The notes: generated by a model from the sequence alone, not told the origin. A stretch of DNA of 7,290 nt from an uncultured Lachnospiraceae bacterium (GCA_946549155.1 CAMNQN010000170.1:1-7290); one strand, 5' to 3'; counted from the stretch's first letter, positions 1 to 6,772 are shown. Made by a program: numbers and translations.

Positions 1-1585
1 TGCCGGCCGTGATCTTGTTTGCCGTCAGCTCCACGATCTTTGCGTCGGTAATGGAACCGTCTGCGATTTGGGCGGTATTAACTGCGCCTATATCAATCAT
101 GGCGGTTTTTATTGCACCGACAGATACATTAGCCAGATCAACCGTAGCGTAATTAGCCAGCAAACTATTCACCGTCGCATTATCAATATAGGCACTGTCA
201 ATTTCTGCCACCTTAACAACCAGATCTTGGATGTCCGCATTAGTCAGATAGGCTTTTGCAGCAAGAATGGTATTTACTTTCGCTTCGGTAACATAGGCAC
301 TCTCAATTGTCGCAACACGAGCTGTCAGTTCTGTGACGTCCAGTTTTCCTATTTCTGCATAAACCGCGGCAAAATTCTGAGCCGTTGCTGCTTCAAAGGC
401 TGCTTCTTTTGCACTTAATGCATTAAACTCAGCCACTTTCCCATGAACGTAATCAAAATTCGCCTTGTTTCCAATCACTTCCTTAACCAAAAACAGTTCC
501 GTATAAGTACGATCCAGTTTTTGGATTGTGGGGCCTCTCATAACGGACTCTTCCTTTACGCCACCAAAAGATTGGACGCGGGTCAGGAGACCACCGTCAA
601 ATTCCTGGGTGACGTTCATAAGAGGAACTTTTATAATATTCCCCGACTTGTCATTAACGGTAATAATATCTCCTGTGTCCAGACGCATATCCCCATAAAA
701 AGATAAAGACACGGGAAGAAACTGGAAATTCTTTATCCGCTCATAGATAGAATTTAGTATTTCCTGAGTCATTACAGGATTTTCCAACTGAATAACAGCT
801 GTGCCGTTCCCCGCAGTGATCGTATTCTCGCCAACCCGGCAGCTAATCGCGGTCGGTATAAACACCAATTCACTGGTAGTTAAATCATCGTAATAGCGAT
901 TTGTGTTTATGGTATACGCAGTATCCGTATACCATCGGAACACTATGGTTCCTATCCTATCCGCCGCCACAAATTTGCCGTAAAGCATGGCGATATATCC
1001 AAGAGCTTCACGATACGTATAACCATTAAATGGTTTCTCATAGGTAGTCTCTGTGATCGGATTTCCCGCATCATCAAAATCTTTTTCTGATATTACCGCC
1101 CTCTCCCGGATCATAATACCGTCCGAAAGATTACTCATATCAATCGGCACTCCGGTTTTCACAGAAATTTCCTGTAGTACCGCCTTGCCGTCCGCCGGAT
1201 AATTCAAATCAGAAAAATATGCGCCGGACATTTTGGACTGTATCCGGTCATAGGCCGTAAATGTAATTACGCCACCGTCATTCTGCGGTTTCTGAGCAGT
1301 AAACAATCCAAGCGATACATATTCCTCTTCATTTCCCAGCATCATCCCAATACTGACCTCAACCTCCGCATTCTCAAACCCAAAACCCGGATCCAGCATC
1401 CTGATTTCGACGTAAGATGACACTACATCTCCAATGCTGATATAGTCATTTGCGGTCGAGCGGCCATACTGTTTGATAGACAAAAAACCAGTCGACGTTT
1501 CATTCTCGCCTGCACTAATTCTTGCCCGGAAGCTTCGCCCGTCGCCAAGTATGGCCGTGTTAAATTGTTCTGATGCCTGATACAT
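1..1585 (-). CDS. Tail-tip / tail-associated (Tal or spike-like) protein, N-terminal 528 residues (partial)
   Basis: The frame is open from the ATG at 1585 to the left edge, giving 528 codons with no stop; the C-terminus is outside. GAGG in GTGAGGTGAAG precedes the ATG by nine bases, and the previous stop is 15 bases away. Residues 1 to ~350 are a beta-rich, mostly globular part, including segments such as FRARISAGENETS, KPFNGYTYREALGYIA and LDTGDIITVND, which look like the gp27-type hub domain that begins many Tal proteins. From ~355 the sequence turns helical and Ala-rich (LSAKEAAFEAATAQN). A 35-residue repeat follows (I427ESAY, I462DSAY), then shaft-like GSITDAKIVELTANKITAG at the edge, typical of trimeric tail fibre or spike stalks. 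The protein should cap the tube at its distal end and carry host-contact or enzyme domains further on. An endopeptidase or receptor-binding domain may lie beyond the window. Confidence 0.8.
   Translation of the reverse strand, partial: MYQASEQFNTAILGDGRSFRARISAGENETSTGFLSIKQYGRSTANDYISIGDVVSSYVEIRMLDPGFGFENAEVEVSIGMMLGNEEEYVSLGLFTAQKPQNDGGVITFTAYDRIQSKMSGAYFSDLNYPADGKAVLQEISVKTGVPIDMSNLSDGIMIRERAVISEKDFDDAGNPITETTYEKPFNGYTYREALGYIAMLYGKFVAADRIGTIVFRWYTDTAYTINTNRYYDDLTTSELVFIPTAISCRVGENTITAGNGTAVIQLENPVMTQEILNSIYERIKNFQFLPVSLSFYGDMRLDTGDIITVNDKSGNIIKVPLMNVTQEFDGGLLTRVQSFGGVKEESVMRGPTIQKLDRTYTELFLVKEVIGNKANFDYVHGKVAEFNALSAKEAAFEAATAQNFAAVYAEIGKLDVTELTARVATIESAYVTEAKVNTILAAKAYLTNADIQDLVVKVAEIDSAYIDNATVNSLLANYATVDLANVSVGAIKTAMIDIGAVNTAQIADGSITDAKIVELTANKITAG
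98..307 (-). repeat. 35-residue repeat in the tail-tip shaft
   Basis: Two adjacent 105-base units, beginning at residues I427 (codon at 307) and I462 (codon at 202), encode I-[ED]-S-A-Y-[VI] followed by an Ala/Asn-rich helix-like stretch with V-N-[TS]-[IL]-L-A and then A-x-[LV]. The units are diverged (IESAYVTEAKVNTILAAK against IDSAYIDNATVNSLLANY), so the repeat is old or under strong structural constraint. It probably forms a trimeric stalk connecting the hub domain to distal domains beyond the left edge. Confidence 0.65.
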
Positions 1586-1600
1586 GGCGCTTCACCTCAC

Positions 1601-2014
1601 TTACTTGTCAAAACCTTCCGGGGGCTCCAGCATAAATTCAATTGCATCCAGATCATTTAGCGAAAGCGCCAATCCTTCCACCTCAGAAAATTTAACCGTA
1701 TGAATATCTACTTCCACCTCGATATTCAACAATTCCTCCATCGCCTTATTCCATTTTCCCAGGCAGTCCTCCCTGATCTTTATCTCTCCTCCTGATTGCA
1801 CCTCTTTCTCTTTGCATTCTTCCAGAAGTTCCTCCCTGGATTCGTTATACGGTTTCAAAAGCTGCAGAAGCTTCTCTTTATTCTTTTTTATTGCATAGAC
1901 AATCTTAATCCTGCTTCCAAAAAGCTTTTCTTTCTTTACCTCTTCGCGCTCCTGCATGGATATGATGCGATTTACCGCATCCACCATCTCTTTATTCGTC
2001 ATCATCATTTTCAT
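1601..2014 (-). CDS. Small charged phage protein of unknown function
   Basis: The product is 137 residues from the ATG at 2014. GGAGG at 2028-2024 is nine bases before this ATG, so the first of several clustered Met codons (MKMMM) is the likely start. It is rich in Lys and Glu and probably mostly helical, with a long charged helix in the middle (KKNKEKLLQLLKPYNESRE) and a more hydrophobic C-terminus ending FMLEPPEGFDK. No signal peptide, membrane segment or catalytic motif is visible. Size, charge and the pattern of an EVEVDIH segment followed by a late SLNDLDAIEFML helix remind me of small phage proteins grouped as DUF1617, often near the tail tip genes, but I cannot confirm this. Lying between the distal protein and the tail-tip gene, 15 bases before the latter, it may be a tip assembly factor or minor tail component. 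Confidence 0.6.
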   Translation of the reverse strand: MKMMMTNKEMVDAVNRIISMQEREEVKKEKLFGSRIKIVYAIKKNKEKLLQLLKPYNESREELLEECKEKEVQSGGEIKIREDCLGKWNKAMEELLNIEVEVDIHTVKFSEVEGLALSLNDLDAIEFMLEPPEGFDK

Positions 2015-2040
2015 CTTCTACTACCTCCGTATCATTTTAT

Positions 2041-2070
2041 AAAAGGCACAGGCTTTCCGCCCGCGCCTTT
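2041..2070 (-). terminator. Terminator-like hairpin between the distal-tail and 137-aa genes
   Basis: In the coding-sense RNA, the arm AAAGGCGCGGGC (2070-2059) pairs with GCCUGUGCCUUU (2053-2042) over 12 base pairs, including two G-U pairs, closing a five-base loop (GGAAA). The stem begins one base after the TAG stop of the upstream gene and ends in a run of four U, three of them inside the stem, then AUAAAA. On the opposite strand the two wobble positions become A-C mismatches, so the structure favours the minus-strand transcript. The short U run makes it weak as an intrinsic terminator. It may attenuate read-through or shield the 3' end of the upstream message. Confidence 0.55.
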
Positions 2071-2071
2071 A

Positions 2072-2428
2072 CTACTGCTCCACCAGATCCACACCCACAC
2101 CTACATATCTGGGAACCCCCTCCGCATAACTATATACCGGATATGTAGGTGTCCCGGCATACATGGTGTGTGTCTCCATCTTTCCGGTACGTGGATTTTT
2201 GAATTTTGCACTAAAAAAGGCCGACGAAATCGCCGCATCTAAAGACGCATTCTGCTCATCCGACAGCGGCACAAATACCACTTGGGCCTTTAGCTTGATT
2301 GCTATCAGATCGCCCTTCATGTCGCCATTCGCCACCCGGCCCGTATTCTTGGACCAGATTTTCTCCGGACTGATCGTCAGGCTTTTTACCGGCGGCATAA
2401 CTACGCCGTCGATTGTCAATACATCCAT
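2072..2428 (-). CDS. Short distal-tail-region protein (DUF6711-like)
   Basis: This 118-residue protein starts at the ATG at 2428, whose ribosome site (AAGGAG, overlapping the tape measure TAA stop, with a second GAGG nearer the ATG) lies in the 15-base gap. The sequence opens with MDVLTIDGVVMPP and shows alternating strand-like segments, an aromatic FFSAKFKNPRTGK stretch near residues 70-83, and a C-terminal strand ending VGVGVDLVEQ. It has no signal peptide or membrane segment. The pattern (short N-terminal DG motif, FF..F.dP.tG, then a late GVP..V strand) resembles the DUF6711 family found after tape measure genes in Clostridia prophages; this is from memory. It sits where the distal tail protein (Dit) is expected but is about half or less of the usual Dit length. 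A minimal Dit-like hub or adaptor domain is likely, but not proven. Confidence 0.6.
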   Translation of the reverse strand: MDVLTIDGVVMPPVKSLTISPEKIWSKNTGRVANGDMKGDLIAIKLKAQVVFVPLSDEQNASLDAAISSAFFSAKFKNPRTGKMETHTMYAGTPTYPVYSYAEGVPRYVGVGVDLVEQ

Positions 2429-2443
2429 ATTTGCCTCAGCTCC

Positions 2444-5400
2444 TTATGTTAAGATCGGACAAGATCCTGTCGCAATCGTCTGCTGGTTCACCTGTTCCAC
2501 CACAACATCCGTTATTTGCCTGCCGCCCACATATATGTTAAACACGGGTGTACTACCAGAACCATTCTTCCCACCAAACTGGCTCATCGCCGCAACAACT
2601 GCCTGATACACACCAGCAGACACAGAAGCAACAATCTGGTTGTTATTCATAACAGCAGTGCCGCTACCGATACGTCCAACAAGCTCCGGGCCGGCCTCAC
2701 GGGCAATAAACATCTGACCTGTAGAAAATGATCCGCCGGAAGCTGCCGCAGTAATAGGCTTCCATTTACCGCCGGAAAACAATCCGCCTGTGGCCATTCT
2801 CAATGCTTTTCCATAGGTTCCTGTTATTCTTGCTTTCACGGAAACAGTTGGCGTGTTCGACTGCCCTGTAATTTTAATCTTGGTACTTGCAGTTTTACCA
2901 TTCGCATTAAAACTGGTAGCATTAATCTTTGTGCTCGCGTTTTTACCATTCGCATTAAATCCGGTTGCAAGGATCCGTGCGCTTGCAGATTTACCATTTG
3001 CGTTAAATCCAGTCGCGAAAATTCCTGTGTACGCTGACCTTCCATTCGCATTAAAGCCAGAAGCAAGAACCTGAGTTAAGGCAGATTTACCATTCGCGTT
3101 AAATCCGGAAGCCAAAACCGGCATGGAAGCAAATTTCCCATTCGCATTAAATCCGGTCGCATCAACCCCTGCCCCTACAGTCTTATTCGCAGTGTTTTTC
3201 AGGTTCTGAACATCGACATCTGATTTGATGCTGGTTGCGATTCGCAGATTACCACTACTATCTTTCGCCAAAAAGTCTCCGGTAATATTGTTCTTATAAA
3301 TTCCAAGTTCTGCATCAACTTCTACAATCCATCCGTCACCTAAAGCATTCTGAAGATTTTCAGCATCAACCACGACGGAGTCGCCCATTTCAATTTTTGA
3401 AACGATTGCCTCATACCCATCAATGGTTTTTTCTGTCTCCGGTATATTATCATTGATGCTGTCCACATCCATGGCGCCTTCAAGGTGGTAAATTCCATTT
3501 TCATCCTTTACCCATTCTTTTCCATCCTTATCAATGAACTTTCCGTCTGAAGTGAATTCTACCTCACATTTTAGGACTTTTTCCCACATCGTGGCCTCGT
3601 TCACACCTGTCTCATCATCCGTTTTTCCGAACATCCTGGAAAATTCTTCAAAGATAGTGAGCACCGATGATATTCCATCCCCAAGGCCCTTGAATGCAGA
3701 TTGCAATCCTTCTAAAATGGATACGATCGCGCCCCCTGTCCATTCCCCTAAAGGCTGCAGAAAACTATTCCATATCCACCCAAAAATTGGCTGTGCTGCT
3801 TCGATGACTTCATCCAACGCTTCCAGTGCTGCCGAAATGGTGTCTATCACCGCAGGAATCCCTGCCTCGATTGCCCATTTCGCCATTGGCTCCAGCACAT
3901 TATTAAAAAGCCATTCTAACCCTTCTCCCATCTTATTTGACAATGGTTTGACAGCATCTACCAATCCCCCCAGAGACTCCAGCAATGGAGAGAAATTAAT
4001 ATTTGAGGCCCATCCTTCGAAACTTGCGGTGATATTTCTGATATGTCCAAGGGCTGTATCTAGTATATCCGCTATTCCCTGAATAATTCTGGTACCGCCA
4101 CCGTCATCCCACGCATTTCTGAAATTCCTTGCGATATTCGAAATGGTATTATTTATATTAGTAAAAATGCTGAGAATATTTCCTATAATACGTTCGCCGG
4201 ATCCATTGCTCCAGACATCCGTCAGAGTGTTCCCTATGGAATTTATAAGGCTCAGGACGGAATTAAACTTGTTAAAAATGCTCTGAATGTAATTGTAGCC
4301 TTTATTACCGTCATCCCACGCGTTTTTAAATGATGTCGCTATTGTGGAAATCTGCTTCCCTATTGTTTGCAAAATCTGAAGGATATTTCCGCAAACTTCC
4401 TCACCCGTTCCATTCGTCCATACATCCTTAAACGTAATTGCAACAGTCTTCAGAAGGCTGATGACATCATTCAGGGCCTGTTTCCACGAATTAATAACTC
4501 CTTCGCCATAGGTATTCCACGCATCCTGCATGGGCTTAAATATATCCTGAAAATAGGCCTTTATCTCATTTGCCACATCGGACATGGCGGAAGATACTTC
4601 CTCTGTAGCAAACATATCCCCGGAGCCGGAACCACCGCTGCCTCCGCCACTGCCTCCTGAGCCGCCTGAGCTGGAATTATCATCAAGCTTATTGATCTCA
4701 TCAAAGCCCATAAGCATGCGCTGCAGCCTTTCCGCTTCATCCGCCGCACTTCCTGCCGCGCTGCCCGCCGCACTGGCGCCCGACGCAAAATCAACAGCGA
4801 CACGTTTGGCTACCGTGTAGCTGCTTTTTCCCGTAAGGGCCGCAAAAAAATGCGCAACCGCATTGGCCGCTGCTACGCAATAATCAATCAGCGTGTTCAG
4901 GATAGGAACCACAGCATCAAGAACCGGGGCAAAGGCCGTCGCAAGACTGTTTTTCAGCTGATTTAACCCGGACTTTAAGGTGGATAAGCTGTTGTTTGTA
5001 CTCTGGCTGTAATTCGCAAGATTAGTAAGCCCCTCCGTTAATGCCGACCTGAGCCGGTTCACCAAAACAAACAGGATTCTGATACCAAGTCCATATTTCA
5101 GCATTGTTTTCAGGCTTAAGCCGAACGCGCTTCCACTTTGTCTGACACCGCCGCTAAAACGGCCCAGCAGCGGAATACCTTGGCTGAAGCGTTGAATCAA
5201 TGCCGCAAATCCACCGACAGCACTTTTAATTGCGGGACCAATTTTTTTCAGCGTTGCCAGCATGCCGCTGAAAGCCTTTGATACAATGCTTCCAGATGCC
5301 CTTGCTACTTTCCCGATCACTGGTATCCGGGAAATGACTTCCCGCGCTGTAGCCGCAATGGCTTTTAATTGTACTACAGTCCCGGAGCCGTCGATATTTA

Positions 5401-6382
5401 ATCGAGTATCCTGGCCTTGATCCTCCATTTGCTTCTGTTCATCTTTCAGCTCCTTAAGCGCCTGCGTTGTTTTCTCGATTTCCTGCTGATTTTTGATCCA
5501 CTCAGAAGTTCCTACGCTAATCCCATCCGCGTTCATCGCTGTCATCTGGCTTCGGAGTGCCCCGAGCTTACTCTGGACCTTATCTACTTCTTTTTCCAAT
5601 TTCCTCATGGCTTCTGTGGGCTGGAGCATTTTTCCTCTTTTTTCAAGATCGGATATTTCATTTTTCAGCTTTCCCATACCTTCTGATACAGATTTTATCT
5701 CATCATAGATATTCGTTAATGAACCATCCTCTGATAAAAGTCTCATATTCTCGGCCTGAATACCTTGATTTTTCCACTTATTTTTTAAATCGATCAGTTC
5801 CTTCAATTTTCTTTCTTCAGATGCATATGAATCAAGCAAAGACTGATACTTATAAGTTCGTTCCGACCCATTTCCGCTTTCCTCCAATTCCCCCTTTTTC
5901 CTGGTGAGTTTCGTCAAAGCACTTTCAGCTTCCTCTATAGAGTCTTTCACCCTCCGATATGCCTCCGGAAGCTTTTGATCCGCCCCGCTCTCCCGCAGTT
6001 TCTCCTGCTTTGCAAGAAGTTTCTCCAGCGCCTGCTCACAGTTTTCAATGCTCTGTTTATTCTCCTGCCACTCATCCGTCGGAACCCGGATACCCGCCGC
6101 GATCTGCATATTCCTGACATATTCCCGGGCGCCTGCTGCCGCCTCCTTAAGCGCATCGGTACCGGGTACCTGAAACATCTTTTTCAGCATTGCGTTCATA
6201 TTCCGCAGTTGACTCATCGTTCCGGTATCTTTCGGAAATGACATTTTCCCGGCCTTTTGAACCTCTTTATTAATCTCTGACGTCATCTTCCGGACATCTT
6301 CTACTGCAGATTTGGTAACACTGGTCAGCTTGCTTTTATCTCCTTCCAGGACAACCTTCAAAGTTTTCAGATTATTATTCAC
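2444..6382 (-). CDS. Tape measure protein (tail length determinant), 1312 aa
   Basis: This sets tail length: the extended protein fills the tube and is thought to leave the tail first at infection. Start is GTG at 6382 after a strong ribosome site; the TAA stop (2446-2444) overlaps the next gene's AAGGAG. Layout: residues 1 to ~335 are charged coiled-coil helix; ~340-445 are basic and amphipathic with a short hydrophobic segment near 431-441; ~483-518 is a second hydrophobic helical stretch; GFDEINKL at 559-566 is followed by a Gly/Ser linker (570-588); 622-791 is a tryptophan ladder; ~800-915 is more helix; ~918-1060 is an acidic, beta-like insert; 1075-1170 holds six 16-residue FNANGK repeats; the C-terminus has GQMFIAREAGPELVG (1222-1236), a motif I recall from tape measures of gut Clostridia phages. 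I see no M23 HxH or NlpC/P60-type catalytic motif. At the usual ~0.15 nm per residue the tail would be about 195 nm, if not cleaved. The family call is firm. Confidence 0.95.
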   Translation of the reverse strand: MNNNLKTLKVVLEGDKSKLTSVTKSAVEDVRKMTSEINKEVQKAGKMSFPKDTGTMSQLRNMNAMLKKMFQVPGTDALKEAAAGAREYVRNMQIAAGIRVPTDEWQENKQSIENCEQALEKLLAKQEKLRESGADQKLPEAYRRVKDSIEEAESALTKLTRKKGELEESGNGSERTYKYQSLLDSYASEERKLKELIDLKNKWKNQGIQAENMRLLSEDGSLTNIYDEIKSVSEGMGKLKNEISDLEKRGKMLQPTEAMRKLEKEVDKVQSKLGALRSQMTAMNADGISVGTSEWIKNQQEIEKTTQALKELKDEQKQMEDQGQDTRLNIDGSGTVVQLKAIAATAREVISRIPVIGKVARASGSIVSKAFSGMLATLKKIGPAIKSAVGGFAALIQRFSQGIPLLGRFSGGVRQSGSAFGLSLKTMLKYGLGIRILFVLVNRLRSALTEGLTNLANYSQSTNNSLSTLKSGLNQLKNSLATAFAPVLDAVVPILNTLIDYCVAAANAVAHFFAALTGKSSYTVAKRVAVDFASGASAAGSAAGSAADEAERLQRMLMGFDEINKLDDNSSSGGSGGSGGGSGGSGSGDMFATEEVSSAMSDVANEIKAYFQDIFKPMQDAWNTYGEGVINSWKQALNDVISLLKTVAITFKDVWTNGTGEEVCGNILQILQTIGKQISTIATSFKNAWDDGNKGYNYIQSIFNKFNSVLSLINSIGNTLTDVWSNGSGERIIGNILSIFTNINNTISNIARNFRNAWDDGGGTRIIQGIADILDTALGHIRNITASFEGWASNINFSPLLESLGGLVDAVKPLSNKMGEGLEWLFNNVLEPMAKWAIEAGIPAVIDTISAALEALDEVIEAAQPIFGWIWNSFLQPLGEWTGGAIVSILEGLQSAFKGLGDGISSVLTIFEEFSRMFGKTDDETGVNEATMWEKVLKCEVEFTSDGKFIDKDGKEWVKDENGIYHLEGAMDVDSINDNIPETEKTIDGYEAIVSKIEMGDSVVVDAENLQNALGDGWIVEVDAELGIYKNNITGDFLAKDSSGNLRIATSIKSDVDVQNLKNTANKTVGAGVDATGFNANGKFASMPVLASGFNANGKSALTQVLASGFNANGRSAYTGIFATGFNANGKSASARILATGFNANGKNASTKINATSFNANGKTASTKIKITGQSNTPTVSVKARITGTYGKALRMATGGLFSGGKWKPITAAASGGSFSTGQMFIAREAGPELVGRIGSGTAVMNNNQIVASVSAGVYQAVVAAMSQFGGKNGSGSTPVFNIYVGGRQITDVVVEQVNQQTIATGSCPILT
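2873..3160 (-). repeat. Six tandem 48-bp repeats encoding 16-residue FNANGK units
   Basis: Six contiguous units of exactly 48 bases encode residues 1075-1170 of the tape measure. The consensus unit is A-[TS]-G-F-N-A-N-G-K-x-A-x-x-x-[IV]-x. The Phe codons start at 3151, 3103, 3055, 3007, 2959 and 2911, a constant step of 48. The FNANGK core is nearly invariant (one R for K), while the five residues between cores vary (for example FASMPV, SALTQV, NASTKI). The last unit has S for the Gly before Phe. The alternating hydrophobic pattern and NG turn suggest short beta strands, not helix. The region is preceded by the acidic insert and followed by the conserved C-terminal motif. Confidence 0.9.
4010..4519 (-). 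repeat. Tryptophan ladder with 69-residue tandem duplication in the tape measure
   Basis: Tryptophans at residues 622, 655, 689, 724, 758 and 791 of the tape measure are spaced 33, 34, 35, 34 and 33 residues apart. Most are followed by a WxxGxG turn, then a run of Ile/Leu at helical spacing and a Phe about four residues before the next Trp. Units alternate in type: WTNGTGEE and WSNGSGER begin one kind, WDDGNKG and WDDGGGT the other. W655 to W724 and W689 to W758 are both exactly 69 residues apart, which points to a tandem duplication of a two-unit, 207-base block (about 4420-4214 and 4213-4007). Periodic aromatic residues are known in siphophage tape measures, where they are thought to face the tube wall. 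Confidence 0.8.
4619..4675 (-). other. Gly/Ser linker in the tape measure protein
   Basis: Residues 570-588 of the tape measure consist only of Gly and Ser, directly after the GFDEINKL motif and a short Asp/Asn stretch. It separates the coiled-coil and hydrophobic N-terminal half from the tryptophan ladder. Such a linker is flexible and exposed, so it could be a hinge or a protease-sensitive joint; neither is shown by the sequence. Confidence 0.8.
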
Positions 6383-6386
6383 TCTG

Positions 6387-6397
6387 TCACCTCCTCC
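6387..6397 (-). promoter_or_regulatory. Strong ribosome binding site fixing the GTG start of the tape measure gene
   Basis: On the coding strand the bases read GGAGGAGGTGA and fill most of the 15-base gap after the TAG stop of the second chaperone gene. AGGAGG (6395-6390) lies seven bases before the GTG at 6382. The match to the anti-Shine-Dalgarno sequence is nearly complete, which supports GTG as the true start over any later ATG and suggests efficient, independent initiation of the tape measure protein. Confidence 0.8.
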
Positions 6398-6772
6398 CTA
6401 CATGATGCCCGCTTCGCGTCTCCGTTTTACTTCATCTGCGTAAGCTCTTCTGTTCTCCTTCGCAATTTCCAGCTGCCTGGTCTTTTCTTCCTGTTCAAAT
6501 TCTTTCTTTTCTTCCTGGAAAAGAGCAGGAAAGAAATCCCATGGTTTCCTGGCCTTATTATCTGAATTTAAGTATTTGCCGATATGCTCTGCGGTACTTT
6601 CCGCTAAGACAAACAGTTTTCCCATATCCTGTTTAAATTCCCGTATCCGGCGCCGTTCATAACTTTCCATTTCATCAAAAATATCCGCTACAGACATGTT
6701 CCAAAAATCCGCAGCGGATATTCCACAGTCAAGTGCTTTGGGGTAAAGCTCCTGAATCTGCTCTGACGCCAT
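6398..6772 (-). CDS. Tail assembly chaperone, second (T-like) product, probably made mainly as a -1 frameshift fusion
   Basis: As an independent gene this frame encodes 124 residues from the ATG at 6772, which overlaps the TAA of the preceding gene. The ribosome site there is weak (a GAGAG about 13 bases upstream), so coupled initiation or frameshifting would be needed. The same frame is open upstream of the ATG as far as a stop at 6871-6869, hence through the seven-T run at 6838-6832. A -1 slip there would give a fusion of about 276 residues (132 from the first gene, 144 from this frame), close to the size of known G-T fusions. The N-terminal part contains the motif LYPKALDCGISAADFW and a helix ending in ERRR. 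The C-terminal third is a charged helix with QEEKKEFEQEEK and a RRREAGIM end. In other phages the T part binds the tape measure and the G part binds tube protein. Role is inferred from position and this architecture. Confidence 0.7.
   Translation of the reverse strand: MASEQIQELYPKALDCGISAADFWNMSVADIFDEMESYERRRIREFKQDMGKLFVLAESTAEHIGKYLNSDNKARKPWDFFPALFQEEKKEFEQEEKTRQLEIAKENRRAYADEVKRRREAGIM

Noticed and set aside
68..706. Plus-strand open frames of 116 and 87 codons
   Set aside because: They are antisense to the tail-tip gene, whose minus frame is open over the full 1585 bases and makes better protein sense.
1607..1612. TTGACA on the minus strand as a -35 element before the tail-tip gene
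   Set aside because: It lies within the last codons of the upstream gene and there is no TATAAT-like sequence at the right distance.
2029..2041. TATAAAAT on the minus strand as a -10 promoter element before the 137-residue gene
   Set aside because: No -35-like sequence at 16-18 bases upstream; the position is taken by the hairpin, and the AT run is explained as its U tail.
1796..2242. Plus-strand open frame of 148 codons across two minus-strand genes and the intergenic hairpin
   Set aside because: Hydrophobic, His/Phe/Leu-rich product typical of antisense reading of Lys/Glu-rich genes; no ribosome site and no matching neighbours on that strand.
2836..3074. Open frames on both strands over the FNANGK region (about 73-76 codons each)
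   Set aside because: They are periodic only because they overlie the 48-base repeats of the tape measure gene; they lack ribosome sites and lie wholly inside a certain gene.
3534..4082. Plus-strand open frame of 182 codons
   Set aside because: Antisense to the tape measure gene, no ribosome site, low-complexity Ser/Pro composition expected from the complement of its codons.
2444..6382. Lytic transglycosylase or peptidase domain within the tape measure
   Set aside because: No catalytic signature (HxH, Cys-His pair of NlpC/P60, or SLT-type Glu motif) could be seen by eye.
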